From Sandaracinaceae bacterium (GTDB taxonomy: Bacteria; Myxococcota_A; Polyangia; Polyangiales; Houyiibacteriaceae): DNA of 64,000 bases. The notes under the pieces were generated by a model. That model saw nothing but the letters and a program-made list of their open reading frames with translations, was not told the DNA's origin and searched no databases. The stretch is taken from the NCBI GenBank assembly GCA_016706685.1, contig JADJJE010000001.1, positions 310,001-374,000 of the forward strand, given 5' to 3'. The translations under genes were made by a program, and so were the position numbers. Below, piece by piece: positions 1 to 7,612 of the stretch; position 1 is the stretch's first letter; each line of letters begins with the position of its first letter.

Positions 1-155
1 CCCTTCAGGTCGCTCGGGTGGGCCTGGAAGCGCTCGCCGCGGTAGTCGGCCTCCACGAGGCCGTGGCGCTGCACCATCGTCCCCATGGCCCCGTCGATGT
101 AGAGCAGACGCTCTTCGAGGAGGGCACGGAGTTGGTCATGGAGGGAGCTGGTCAT
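1..155 (-). CDS. metH: Methionine synthase MetH, N-terminal fragment (cut by window edge)
   Basis: Only the first ~51 codons are inside the window; the gene runs off the left edge. The reverse-strand translation from the ATG at 155 contains LLYIDGAMGTMVQRHGL followed by ADYRGERF, the typical start of the homocysteine S-methyltransferase (barrel) domain of cobalamin-dependent methionine synthase. The full enzyme transfers a methyl group from methyltetrahydrofolate to homocysteine in the cytoplasm. It starts 10 bases after the stop of an ArsR/methyltransferase regulator on the same strand, so the two are almost certainly co-transcribed. Whether this gene is a full-length MetH or only the split homocysteine-methyltransferase module cannot be judged from this fragment. 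Confidence 0.85.
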   Translation of the reverse strand, partial: MTSSLHDQLRALLEERLLYIDGAMGTMVQRHGLVEADYRGERFQAHPSDLK

Positions 156-165
156 GGGGTGTGGC

Positions 166-1158
166 TCACTTTGTCGCGATCGCGGTCAGGACTTGAAAAT
201 GGGGAGCACGGCGCTCGCGCGACGTGATCTCGCAGAATTGTGGCGTCATGCCAGCACGCTTCAGCAGGCGGAGGAGCGCGCTGGGCTGTAAGCCTGCGTT
301 GACGTGGCCATAGCGGGCCGTCAGCTCGGCGTGCGGATGCTCCAGCAAGGTGGCCACCACCACCCGGCCGCCGGGACGCAGCACCCGCGCAGCCTCGCGC
401 AGCGCCACCACGGGCTCCGTGGAGTAGCCCAGCACGTGCAGCAGCAGCGCCACGTCCACGGACGCGTCCCCGAGCGGCAGGGCGTGCATGTCGCCCACCT
501 CGAAGCGCACCCGCTGAGCCACCAGGGAGTCTGCCCCGGAGCCGAGCACGCGCCTCGCCGCCGCCTCGATGACCTTCGGGCTCACGTCGATGCCCACGTA
601 GCGGACGCAGCGCCCCTCGAGCAGGGCGGCCAAATGCCCGTCGCCGCAGCCCACGTCCAGCACGTCGCCCAGGCTCAGCAGGCCGAAGAGCGCGTTGCCC
701 AGGGCCTCCCAGGTGCGCCCGGGGGAGTAGTGGCGCTCCATCTCCCCGGCGATGCTCTCCGGCCAGGTCTCACCCCCCGCGCGCGCCGCGAGCGCCTCGG
801 CCAGCCGCCGCCGGTCGCCGTCCAGCACGGAGTCGCGCAGGCGCTCCGAGAAGACGCCCAGCAGCGCGCGGCCCTCGGGGGGCAGCTGCTCATCGTCCAC
901 GCGATACAGGTTGGACGCGCCGCGCGCCCGCGCCGAGAGGAGCCCGCCCTCGCGCAGCCGGGCGAGGTGACCCGAGACGCGGCTCTGGGCCAGCTCGGTG
1001 ACACGGCAAATCTCGGCCACCGAGAGCTCGGCCTCCGACAAGAGCCACAGCAGGCGCACGCGCGTCTCGTCCCCGAACAGCGCAAACAGACCGGCGGCTC
1101 GCTCCAGGCTGAGCGGCTCCGAGTCTTTCATCGCTTCATTCGGATGAACTGATGCCAT
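166..1158 (-). CDS. ArsR-family regulator fused to SAM-dependent methyltransferase domain (SahR-like)
   Basis: A 330-residue two-domain protein. Residues ~18-90 form an ArsR-type winged helix (LFALFGDETRVRLL, then ELAQSRVSGHLARLREGGLL). Residues ~160-290 are a class I methyltransferase fold with SAM-binding motif DVGCGDG at 168-174 and a second acidic strand end (YVGIDVS). ArsR/methyltransferase fusions next to metH are known as regulators that respond to S-adenosylhomocysteine or SAM (SahR type); applying that here is inference from the fusion plus the adjacent metH. It probably represses its own operon. Start: ATG at 1158, or ATG at 1131 (MKDSEPLSL), which would leave a palindrome at 1135-1148 in the leader as a possible autoregulatory site. 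Neither start has a strong ribosome binding site. Confidence 0.85.
   Translation of the reverse strand: MASVHPNEAMKDSEPLSLERAAGLFALFGDETRVRLLWLLSEAELSVAEICRVTELAQSRVSGHLARLREGGLLSARARGASNLYRVDDEQLPPEGRALLGVFSERLRDSVLDGDRRRLAEALAARAGGETWPESIAGEMERHYSPGRTWEALGNALFGLLSLGDVLDVGCGDGHLAALLEGRCVRYVGIDVSPKVIEAAARRVLGSGADSLVAQRVRFEVGDMHALPLGDASVDVALLLHVLGYSTEPVVALREAARVLRPGGRVVVATLLEHPHAELTARYGHVNAGLQPSALLRLLKRAGMTPQFCEITSRERRAPHFQVLTAIATK
1135..1148. promoter_or_regulatory. Near-perfect palindrome at the start of the ArsR/methyltransferase gene
   Basis: TTCATTCGGATGAA pairs at 6 of 7 positions. It overlaps codons 4-8 of the longer start choice, or lies just upstream of the alternative ATG at 1131. 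ArsR-family dimers bind short inverted repeats near their own promoters, so this is a candidate operator for the regulator-metH operon. No binding data; inference only. Confidence 0.35.
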
Positions 1159-1210
1159 GGGAGTTCGGGTTTAGCGGAGGAGTTCTGGGCTGTCAACGGC
1201 GGGCCGCGGA

Positions 1211-1244
1211 GGCTATCCTGCCGCGCCCACCGCCGCTGATAGCC
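1211..1244. repeat. Inverted repeat in the leader of the diguanylate cyclase gene
   Basis: GGCTATC at 1211-1217 is exactly repeated in inverse as GATAGCC at 1238-1244, with a 20-base spacer. It ends 16 bases before the ATG at 1261. In RNA it could form a 7-bp stem that affects translation; in DNA it could be a regulator site. Function unknown. Confidence 0.35.
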
Positions 1245-1260
1245 ACAGCAGCGAGTAAGC

Positions 1261-2322
1261 ATGTCGAACAAGCTCCTCTTCAACGCCGCCACGTCGCGCT
1301 TCCTGCTCGCGGTCTACGTGTTCCTGCTGCTGCCGGACCTGCACCCGGGCTTGGAAGCGAAGCGTCCTCTGGTGGCGGTCTACGTGGCGGTGGTGGCGGT
1401 GGAGCAGTGGATGATCTGGCGCGGCCGCGGCGGCCTGCTGCGCCCCATCCTGGGCGGCATGTTCGATCTGGTGTTCATCACGGCCCTGGTGCACTGGGTG
1501 GGCAGCGTCACCACCGTGCTGGTCGCCCTCTACTTCTTTGCGTCCATCGTGAACACGCTCGTGGTGGGCAGCCGCATCGGCATGGTGCTGACGTTCTTCG
1601 GCGCCATGCTGTACACCGGCGTGGTCATGCTCGCCGCCACCGGCGTCATCGCCTACGGGCCCCACGCCCCCGCGGGGCTGATCGCCGCGCCGCCCACGTT
1701 GGTGCAAGGCATCCTCGCCTCGTCCACCGCGGCCGTGCTGCTCACCGTCTCGAACCTCATCGTGGGCATGTTGGTGAGCACCAACCGGGCGCGCGAGCAC
1801 GCGCTGCTGGATGCCAACGCGCGCCTCGAGACGCTCAGCTCGCGGGACCCGCTGACCTCGCTGCTCAATCGACGCGCCCTAGTCGACCAACTGAACGTGG
1901 AGATCGACGCGCTGACCGCCAAACGACCGCTGGCGCTGGCCATGCTGGACCTCGACAAGTTCAAGCGCATCAACGACGAACGCGGCCACGCCGACGGGGA
2001 CGCCCTCTTGGTGCTCATCGCAGCCGCCATCCAGCAGAGCGCGCGGGACACGGACGTGGTGGCGCGCTTCGGTGGCGACGAATTCTTGGTGCTGTACCCG
2101 CGCTGCAGCATCGAAGACGCGCGCGTGGGCGCGGAGCGGGTGGTGGCGGCGGTGGAGCGGATTGGCCTGGAGTTCGACCCGGAGCGGCCGGTGACCGTGA
2201 GCGTGGGCCTCGCGGCCGCCAAGGCCGGAGACACCGCGGTCAAGCTGCTGCGCCGTGCAGACGAAGCGGCCTATGACGCGAAGCGCCAGGGCGGAAACAG
2301 GGTGATCGAGTGCGAGTCCTGA
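1261..2322 (+). CDS. Membrane-bound diguanylate cyclase (GGDEF protein)
   Basis: A 353-residue protein that should make cyclic di-GMP from two GTP. Residues ~10-175 contain about five or six hydrophobic segments, a membrane sensor region of no recognised family. A GGDEF domain follows: DPLTSLLNRR at 196-205, the metal-binding start MLDLDKFKRIND at ~228-239, and an intact GGDEF signature at 271-275. An inhibitory product-binding I-site (RDTD, 262-265) lies exactly five residues before GGDEF, so product feedback is expected. The last 13 bases overlap the downstream epimerase gene, suggesting translational coupling. An HD-GYP phosphodiesterase-type gene lies 25 kb away in the same window. Confidence 0.93.
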   Translation: MSNKLLFNAATSRFLLAVYVFLLLPDLHPGLEAKRPLVAVYVAVVAVEQWMIWRGRGGLLRPILGGMFDLVFITALVHWVGSVTTVLVALYFFASIVNTLVVGSRIGMVLTFFGAMLYTGVVMLAATGVIAYGPHAPAGLIAAPPTLVQGILASSTAAVLLTVSNLIVGMLVSTNRAREHALLDANARLETLSSRDPLTSLLNRRALVDQLNVEIDALTAKRPLALAMLDLDKFKRINDERGHADGDALLVLIAAAIQQSARDTDVVARFGGDEFLVLYPRCSIEDARVGAERVVAAVERIGLEFDPERPVTVSVGLAAAKAGDTAVKLLRRADEAAYDAKRQGGNRVIECES

Positions 2323-3206
2323 TCGCCGGTTGCGGATACGTCGGCAGCGCGCTCGCATGCCGCCTCGTGGACGGCGGACACACCGTCTACGGCCTGCGGC
2401 GAAACGTGGCGGCGCTGCCTCCGGGCGTGCTGGGCGTGGCGGCCGACCTGAGCGACCCAGAAACGCTGGTGGGCCTGCCTGCGGTGGATGCGCTGGTCTA
2501 TGCGGCCGCCGCCGACGGCCGAACGCGCGAGAGCTATGAGACGGCCTACGTGCGTGGCCTCGAGAACGTGCTGCTGGCGCTCGACGGGTCCACGCTGCTG
2601 CGCTCTGTCCTGACCAGCAGCACGGCGGTGTACTCACAGGAAGACGGCTCGACCGTGGATGAGGAGTCGCCCACCGAGCCAACGGGCTTCTCGGGCGAGC
2701 TCCTGCTGCAGTCGGAGCGCCTGTTCCGGGAGCGGCTGGGCGCACGCGGCGTGGTCCTGCGGTTGGCGGGCATCTACGGCCCCAGCCGCACCCGCTTGGT
2801 GCGCACGGTGGCCGACGGATCTGCTGCGGCCCCCGAGCCGCGCTTCACGAACCGCATCCACCTCGCAGACTGCGCAGGCGCGCTCGCCCACCTGCTGAGC
2901 CTCGAGGCCCCCGAGCCCGTGTACGTGGGCGTGGACCATGATCCGGCGGAGCTGGGCGACGTCATGGCGTTCATCGCGGCGCACATCGGTGTGCCATGGC
3001 CACCCGCACCCGCACCCGTCGCAGCGCCATCAGCAGATCGTGCGCGCGTCACGCGGCGCGCCGAGGGCAACAACAAGCGCTGCTCGAACGCGCGCCTGCT
3101 GCGCTCCGGGTACCGCTTCGAGGTCCCCACGTTCCGTGAGGGCTACCCCGCCATCTGCGACGAGTTCCTGGCGGAGCGTGCCGCTAGTCTGCGCGGCGAT
3201 AGCTGA
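2310..3206 (+). CDS. NAD(P)-dependent SDR epimerase/dehydratase family protein (YeeZ-like)
   Basis: A 298-residue extended-SDR Rossmann protein. The N terminus MRVLIAGCGYVGSALACRL contains the dinucleotide-binding GxGxxG pattern. Further SDR features are the AAADGR strand, the TSSTAVY segment and a LRLAGIYGPSR motif typical of sugar-nucleotide epimerase-like proteins of the YeeZ group. The usual YxxxK pair is not evident at the expected place, so catalytic activity is unsure. The start is a GTG at 2310, preceded by AGGG at about 8 bases, and overlaps the diguanylate cyclase stop. The last ~20 bases overlap the convergent gene at 3184-3741. Substrate unknown. Confidence 0.85.
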   Translation: MRVLIAGCGYVGSALACRLVDGGHTVYGLRRNVAALPPGVLGVAADLSDPETLVGLPAVDALVYAAAADGRTRESYETAYVRGLENVLLALDGSTLLRSVLTSSTAVYSQEDGSTVDEESPTEPTGFSGELLLQSERLFRERLGARGVVLRLAGIYGPSRTRLVRTVADGSAAAPEPRFTNRIHLADCAGALAHLLSLEAPEPVYVGVDHDPAELGDVMAFIAAHIGVPWPPAPAPVAAPSADRARVTRRAEGNNKRCSNARLLRSGYRFEVPTFREGYPAICDEFLAERAASLRGDS

Positions 3207-3741
3207 GCGTGTACTCGAGCTCGTGCGGCAGCCGCTCGGCTGCGATGCGCACCTCCACGGCCAAGCGCGCTCCGTCGGCGGACAGCTGGAAGCGGTTCTG
3301 GCGGGTGCCGCTGCGCGTGTGCAGCACCTGAATCAAGCTGCGGCCGAACAGCTGCTGCCGCACCGCGGCGCGCACGCCGGTGGGCGTGGACGTGCGCACG
3401 GCCTCGCCACTGCGTGGGCTGACCACTTGGTGGTCGTCGAGCGCGACGCTGATCTCGTTGGCGCTCACCTCGAGGTTGAGGGCGGCATAGGGCGTGGACG
3501 CTTCGAGCAGCCGCGCCCGCGCGAGGTTGCGCGACACCACGTTCAGCGAGGACACGACCTCGTCGATGGCCGCCACCACGCGGCGCCGCTCTGCGTCACC
3601 GCCCACGAACACGTAGAGCCCATTCCAGGCCGCCGCCGCCGACGCGGCGTGTGCACGAGGCGCGCTCCACAGCGGCTCGGCTAGGAGCGGTGCCACGCCC
3701 ATGCTGAGCGCCATGGCGAGAGTGAGCGTCTTGAACAGCAC
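3184..3741 (-). CDS. Secreted protein of unknown function
   Basis: Not recognised. Starting at the GTG at 3741 gives a 185-residue protein with an N-terminal hydrophobic stretch (LTLAMALSMGVAPLLA) and a signal-peptidase-like AHA-A site, so it is probably exported. The mature part begins with an alanine stretch, then WNGLYVFVGGDAERRRVVAAID, and is otherwise a compact mixed alpha/beta sequence without cysteines or known motifs. Upstream in-frame ATG codons extend to 3948, but that extension has no protein-like composition. It overlaps the end of the epimerase gene by 23 bases (convergent). The 390-bp structured spacer lies upstream. Confidence 0.6.
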   Translation of the reverse strand: MLFKTLTLAMALSMGVAPLLAEPLWSAPRAHAASAAAAWNGLYVFVGGDAERRRVVAAIDEVVSSLNVVSRNLARARLLEASTPYAALNLEVSANEISVALDDHQVVSPRSGEAVRTSTPTGVRAAVRQQLFGRSLIQVLHTRSGTRQNRFQLSADGARLAVEVRIAAERLPHELEYTLSYRRAD

Positions 3742-4043
3742 CGAGTCAGCATAGCGTCCGGGTTCGAGCGTGGAAACCCCTGGTGCGCAACTCTCTACGC
3801 ACGTGAGAGGGATGTGCACGAGCCGTGGGCCCCTGCTATCCTGAGGTCGAATCCCTCTGGGGGGCTCGTTGAAACGGAGAAAGAATCCCTGACTCATGTC
3901 GAACCGGGGGCCTGAGCGTGAGCCGTGTGCCGGCCCGACGATCCTCATCGGGAAGCCTGACGCTCACGATACCGGCTCCCACCTGCTCGTAGCAGGGGTT
4001 CGACTCCATTATCCCAACGGCTTTTTCGGTACGGATTCATTAT

Positions 4044-4070
4044 GAGGCCCACTGCGTCGCAGTGGGCCTC
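4044..4070. repeat. Perfect 27-bp palindrome (copy 1 of a twin hairpin)
   Basis: Arms GAGGCCCACTGCG and its exact complement flank a single central T at 4057. A related hairpin follows at 4085-4103, and the right arm plus flank (CGCAGTGGGCCTCGCC, 4058-4073) recurs 37 bases later with one change. There is no T-tract, so a simple intrinsic terminator is not supported. Confidence 0.6.
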
Positions 4071-4084
4071 GCCAATTCCAGGGT

Positions 4085-4103
4085 CCCGCTGCATCGCAGT
4101 GGG
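4085..4103. repeat. Second, degenerate copy of the twin hairpin
   Basis: CCCGCTGC-atc-GCAGTGGG forms an 8-bp stem with one G-T pair. It repeats the 4044-4070 palindrome with substitutions, and the following CGCAGTGGGTCTCGCC matches copy 1 at 15 of 16 bases. A tandem duplication of a hairpin unit, REP-like in form. Confidence 0.5.
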
Positions 4104-4131
4104 TCTCGCCGGTTGACCACCGCGCAGGGGC

Positions 4132-5418
4132 TCAGCTGCCGTGGAAGAGCGTGGGGCGACCGGAGTCCACGCCATCACCGCCCGCCGCCCGCTCGCCCGT
4201 GTCGTAGAACGAATAGATGTCGTCGAGGCGGGTGCTGAGCGCGCACGCCAGCGCACGGAAGAAGTGCGCCGAGAGCGTGGGATGCTCGGTGAGCAGCGCG
4301 CTGAGCGCGCCCCGCTCGCAGGCCAGCGTCCGACACGCAGTGGCCGCGACCACGGACGCCGCGCGCGGGCGGTCGTTGAGCAGCGCCATCTCGCCGAAGT
4401 GGGCTCCACGACCCAGCGTTGCCACCTTCTCGCTGCCTCGACGCACCTCCGCGGTGCCATCCAGCAACACGAACATGCCGGCCCCCACCTCGCCCTCCAC
4501 GGTGATGAACGCGCCAGGGGGATACGGCTGCTCGCGAAACACCTGACGCAGGAGCATGACCTCCTGCACGGAGAGCCCCTCCATGAGGTGGATGCCGCGC
4601 AGCGTGTCGAGCGTGAGCAGCACCTCTTGGCGCTCGGCGACCGGTGCGCCCTTCTCCACCGGCGGCGCGGTGGCCAGCACGCAGATGACGCTGATGTTGT
4701 CCGAGCCGCCCCGCGCATTGGCCGCCGTGATGAGCGTGCGCGTGAAGTCCTTGGGCGCGCGACCGCCCCGCAGCTTCATGAGCTCCTCGGCGCTCTCCAC
4801 GTACTGCGAGAGACCATCGGAGCAGAGCACCATCAGGTCGCCGGGCACCACATCGAACACCAGCGTGTCCACCTGCACCGTGTCGCGCGTGCCCACGCAG
4901 CGCATGAGCACGTTGCCGTGCGAGGACGCCGCCGCCTGCTCGGCGGTCATGGCACCGCGCCGCACCGCTTCGGCCGTGAACGTGTGGTCGTGGGAGAGCT
5001 GCACGGCGGTCTCCTCGCGCAGCAGGTGAAGCTGGCTGTCGCCGACGTGGCCCATGACGCCGAAGCGCCCCGCCAGGAGCAGCACGGTGCACGTGGTCCC
5101 CATCCCACGCTTGCGCGCATCGGCCACCGACGCGTCGTAGACCTCTCGGCTCGCGGTCTCGATGGCGTGGCGAAGCAGCTCGGCGAGCGCGTTGGGTGGC
5201 GCCACCCCGGCGGACAGCGCCTCCACCATGCCACGTTGGCTCTGCACCACGCGCTTGATGCAGTCCGCCGTCATGCGCGAGGCCACCTCGCCGCAGGCGT
5301 GGCCCCCCATCCCGTCGCACACCACGAAGAGGCCCAGCTCCTCGTCTTGCAGGACGTAGTCTTCGTTGTGTTCGCGCTCGAGCCCGACGTCCGTGCCGGC
5401 ATACGCTTGGAAACTCAC
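4132..5418 (-). CDS. PP2C-type protein phosphatase with C-terminal cyclic-nucleotide-binding domain
   Basis: A 428-residue cytosolic fusion. Residues 1-250 are a PP2C/PPM phosphatase that removes phosphate from Ser/Thr: EHNEDYV with metal ligand D20, CDGMGGH at 34-40, LCSDGLSQ at 199-205 and the closing metal-binding GGSDN at 237-241. Residues ~275-395 are a cNMP-binding domain (ITVEGEVGAGMFVLLDG; phosphate-binding cassette FGEMALLNDRPRA at 341-353, with the usual G-E and R-A positions). A cyclic nucleotide may therefore control dephosphorylation. The natural opposing enzymes are Hanks-type kinases such as the one at 33-37 kb, but there is no direct link. It stands alone with a structured spacer downstream. 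Confidence 0.93.
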   Translation of the reverse strand: MSFQAYAGTDVGLEREHNEDYVLQDEELGLFVVCDGMGGHACGEVASRMTADCIKRVVQSQRGMVEALSAGVAPPNALAELLRHAIETASREVYDASVADARKRGMGTTCTVLLLAGRFGVMGHVGDSQLHLLREETAVQLSHDHTFTAEAVRRGAMTAEQAAASSHGNVLMRCVGTRDTVQVDTLVFDVVPGDLMVLCSDGLSQYVESAEELMKLRGGRAPKDFTRTLITAANARGGSDNISVICVLATAPPVEKGAPVAERQEVLLTLDTLRGIHLMEGLSVQEVMLLRQVFREQPYPPGAFITVEGEVGAGMFVLLDGTAEVRRGSEKVATLGRGAHFGEMALLNDRPRAASVVAATACRTLACERGALSALLTEHPTLSAHFFRALACALSTRLDDIYSFYDTGERAAGGDGVDSGRPTLFHGS

Positions 5419-5440
5419 TCGTACACTCGCTCTCTCGCCC

Positions 5441-6967
5441 TCAGGGCGCGCCCGGCGCGGGCAGGAAGATCTCGACGTTGCGGTCGGTCACCATGGAATC
5501 GTTGTTGTCGGCCCAGCCGCTAGTGTAGTCCAGGATGCCCAAGCGACGCGCCTCTTCCGCGAGCGCGTCGCCGCGCGTAGAGAAGTCCACGGCGGTGCCG
5601 CGCAACATCACCCAGCCGTTGTCCATGTCCCAGATCTCCACGATGCGCGACTGGTGCGGGAAGTCGGCCACCGCGGCAGTCATGACCTCCACCACGGCGC
5701 GGCCGTTGCCCGCGATCTCCGAGATGCGGTGCTGGTGCGAGTGCCCCACGAAGCTGAAGAGCACGTTGTCGTAGGACGTGACCAGGTCCGTGAACTCGGC
5801 CGTCGTGATCGCGTCGGGGTAGTCCATGGTGCTGAACGCGCCGCCCGACGTGGTGAGCGAGCCCGACGAGTGGTGGGAGGCGAGCATGACCCACTTCTGG
5901 TCGACCACGGCTTGGTCGAGCGCCGCCACCAGCCGCGTGCGGTCCGCGTCCATCAGGAGTCCGTCGGCGCCTCCGGTGCTGGCCGTGGTGTCCAGGATCA
6001 CGAAGCGAATCGGCGTCCCCGGGACGTCGAACGTGTAGAACGCACGACCGATGGCCACCTCCCCGCTCCCGAGGCCGTGGCCGTCGTCATGGGCCACCAC
6101 GCGCTCGATCACTTCGGTGGGCGTCAGGGCCTCTCGCGCCGGGTCGGCAGGCACCGTGGTGGCCGCGGGTCCACCAGGGCGCGACCAGTCGCGCGTCCGT
6201 GCCGACGCATACCCCCCCACGGAGGTGGTCTTCTGGCCCTCCGTGACCATGAAGTTTCCCTGGATGAGCATGTCGTGGTTGCCCATCACCCAGTAGAACG
6301 GGACGTCCAGACCCACCGTCTCGAACGGGTCCTTCGGGTCGTTGCCGCGTCCCGGGACCGGGTCGTTGTCTTCGCCGGAGTCACACTCGAGGGTGCCCCC
6401 TTCGCCCAGCAGCTGCAGCACCCAGTCCAGCTCGTTGGTCTGGGCGTTGTCGATGTTGTCGCCGCCCAGCAGCACGAAGTCGAGCGCGTCCTCCGCGTGG
6501 ACCGCGTTGAGCGTCCGCGCCATGGCGTTGACCATGTGGCATCCGTAGGTGTCCTGGGGGCGCGAGGCCGCGCCCGTGAGCCCGGGGGCGTCCACCAGCA
6601 CCACACGCGTGACCGCCTCATCATCCGTCAGCTGGAGGTCGGGCATGTGGGCGAAACGCGTGAGCCGACGTGGCGCGGCGCCGTCCGCAGGGCGCGCGGC
6701 CCCGCCGAAGACGATGGTCTGGTGCGGCTCGCCGGGCCCGAGCTCGTAGTCCCCGAACCCATCCGCCAGCAGCGACGTACGGTCTTCGAGCCGCGTGGGG
6801 TTGCGTGGGTCGTTCGGGTCCGAGCGGGGCGTTAGCGGGACGATGGTCCGCTCGTCCGTCAGGCGCCCGAGCGGCGCGTCACTGCCTGCGCAGCCACTGA
6901 CCAATGGGAGCCCCAGCAAGATGCCGAGCGTGACGGATGAACGACGAGCGTGACGGTTCCATGCCAT
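5441..6967 (-). CDS. Calcineurin-like metallophosphoesterase lipoprotein
   Basis: A 508-residue exported protein with lipobox LVSGC (Cys26). The phosphoesterase ligand motifs occur in order: FAHMPDLQL (D110), GGDN at 168-171, GNHD at 229-232, then SHHSSG and GHSHQH. The first motif has DLQ instead of the common DxH; that D-x-Q form occurs in a bacterial metallophosphoesterase subgroup, so the dinuclear metal centre is probably intact. It should hydrolyse phosphate esters at the envelope; substrate unknown. A long gap between the second and third motifs (NELDWVLQLLGEGG, then a DSGEDNDPVPGRGNDP loop) may be a calcium-binding insert. Confidence 0.88.
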   Translation of the reverse strand: MAWNRHARRSSVTLGILLGLPLVSGCAGSDAPLGRLTDERTIVPLTPRSDPNDPRNPTRLEDRTSLLADGFGDYELGPGEPHQTIVFGGAARPADGAAPRRLTRFAHMPDLQLTDDEAVTRVVLVDAPGLTGAASRPQDTYGCHMVNAMARTLNAVHAEDALDFVLLGGDNIDNAQTNELDWVLQLLGEGGTLECDSGEDNDPVPGRGNDPKDPFETVGLDVPFYWVMGNHDMLIQGNFMVTEGQKTTSVGGYASARTRDWSRPGGPAATTVPADPAREALTPTEVIERVVAHDDGHGLGSGEVAIGRAFYTFDVPGTPIRFVILDTTASTGGADGLLMDADRTRLVAALDQAVVDQKWVMLASHHSSGSLTTSGGAFSTMDYPDAITTAEFTDLVTSYDNVLFSFVGHSHQHRISEIAGNGRAVVEVMTAAVADFPHQSRIVEIWDMDNGWVMLRGTAVDFSTRGDALAEEARRLGILDYTSGWADNNDSMVTDRNVEIFLPAPGAP

Positions 6968-7007
6968 CCGCGCACCTTACGCTGGGTGGCCACCAAACGG
7001 AACGGGG

Positions 7008-7562
7008 TCAGCGGTCGCGCCCGAGCCAGGGCACGTCGGCCACGCCCAGCCGGTGGTTGGCGTGCCGCGCCAGCGTGAACAGCAGATCGCTCAAGCGGTT
7101 GAGGTAGTGAATGATCTCGGGCCGCACGCTCGAGTGCGCCGCCAGATGCACGACCGCGCGCTCGGCACGACGACAGACGCAGCGCGCCACGTGCAGCTGC
7201 GACGCCGCCCGGCTCCCGCCCGGCAGGATGAAGGTCTTCAGCGGCGCGAGGTCCGCCTCGAAGCGATCGATGGCCGTCTCGAGGCGCTCGACCTCCTCTT
7301 CTTCGATGCGCGGCAGATCCAGCTTCTCGAGCTTCTCCGGCACCGTGGCCAGCTCCGCGCCTAGGTCGAACAGCTCCAGCTGCACACGCGCGAGCAGCCC
7401 GTCCACCGTGGGGTCCAGGCTCTCGGAGCGCGCCACGCCGATCACGCTGTTCAGCTCGTCCACGTCTCCGTAGGCAGCGACGCGCATGTCCGCCTTGGAC
7501 ACCCGCGCCCCTCCGAAGAGCCCCGTCTCACCTTGGTCGCCGGTCCGCGTGTAGATCTTCAT
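7008..7562 (-). CDS. ATP:cob(I)alamin adenosyltransferase, PduO type
   Basis: 184 residues from the ATG at 7562. The N terminus MKIYTRTGDQGETGLFGG carries the ATP-binding TRTGDxGxTxL signature. The C-terminal half has FILPGGSRAASQLHVARCVCRRAER and NRLSDLLFTLAR, diagnostic of the PduO family. It adenosylates cob(I)alamin to form coenzyme B12 in the cytoplasm. It lies about 50 bases after fmt on the same strand and is probably co-transcribed. The cobalamin link fits the MetH gene at the window edge. The frame stays open far upstream, but that extension is antisense-like noise over fmt; conserved family proteins begin at MKIYTRTGD. Confidence 0.93.
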   Translation of the reverse strand: MKIYTRTGDQGETGLFGGARVSKADMRVAAYGDVDELNSVIGVARSESLDPTVDGLLARVQLELFDLGAELATVPEKLEKLDLPRIEEEEVERLETAIDRFEADLAPLKTFILPGGSRAASQLHVARCVCRRAERAVVHLAAHSSVRPEIIHYLNRLSDLLFTLARHANHRLGVADVPWLGRDR

Positions 7563-7612
7563 GTTGGCCGAGCAGTGTCCGCCATGCGGCCAATGGGAAG
7601 CAAGCCCGACGG

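Larger units (their letters stand above)
3742..4131. other. 390-bp gene-free spacer rich in stem-loops
   Basis: No credible coding region. On the plus strand it contains a bulged stem (GGGAAGCC near 3950 with GGCTCCC ending at 3980), a tight hairpin CCTGCT-cgt-AGCAGG (about 3983-3997), a tRNA T-arm-like GGTTCGACTCC, and two related hairpins at 4044-4070 and 4085-4103. It separates two minus-strand genes, so it may hold the terminator of the phosphatase gene and the promoter of the secreted-protein gene. A structured RNA cannot be excluded. Confidence 0.4.

Noticed and set aside
3949..4016. tRNA-like segment with GGTTCGACTCC and a variable-arm-like hairpin
   Set aside because: The T-stem pairs at only a few positions, the acceptor ends do not match, there is no D-arm, and no anticodon arm fits. 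A decayed tRNA or chance resemblance only.
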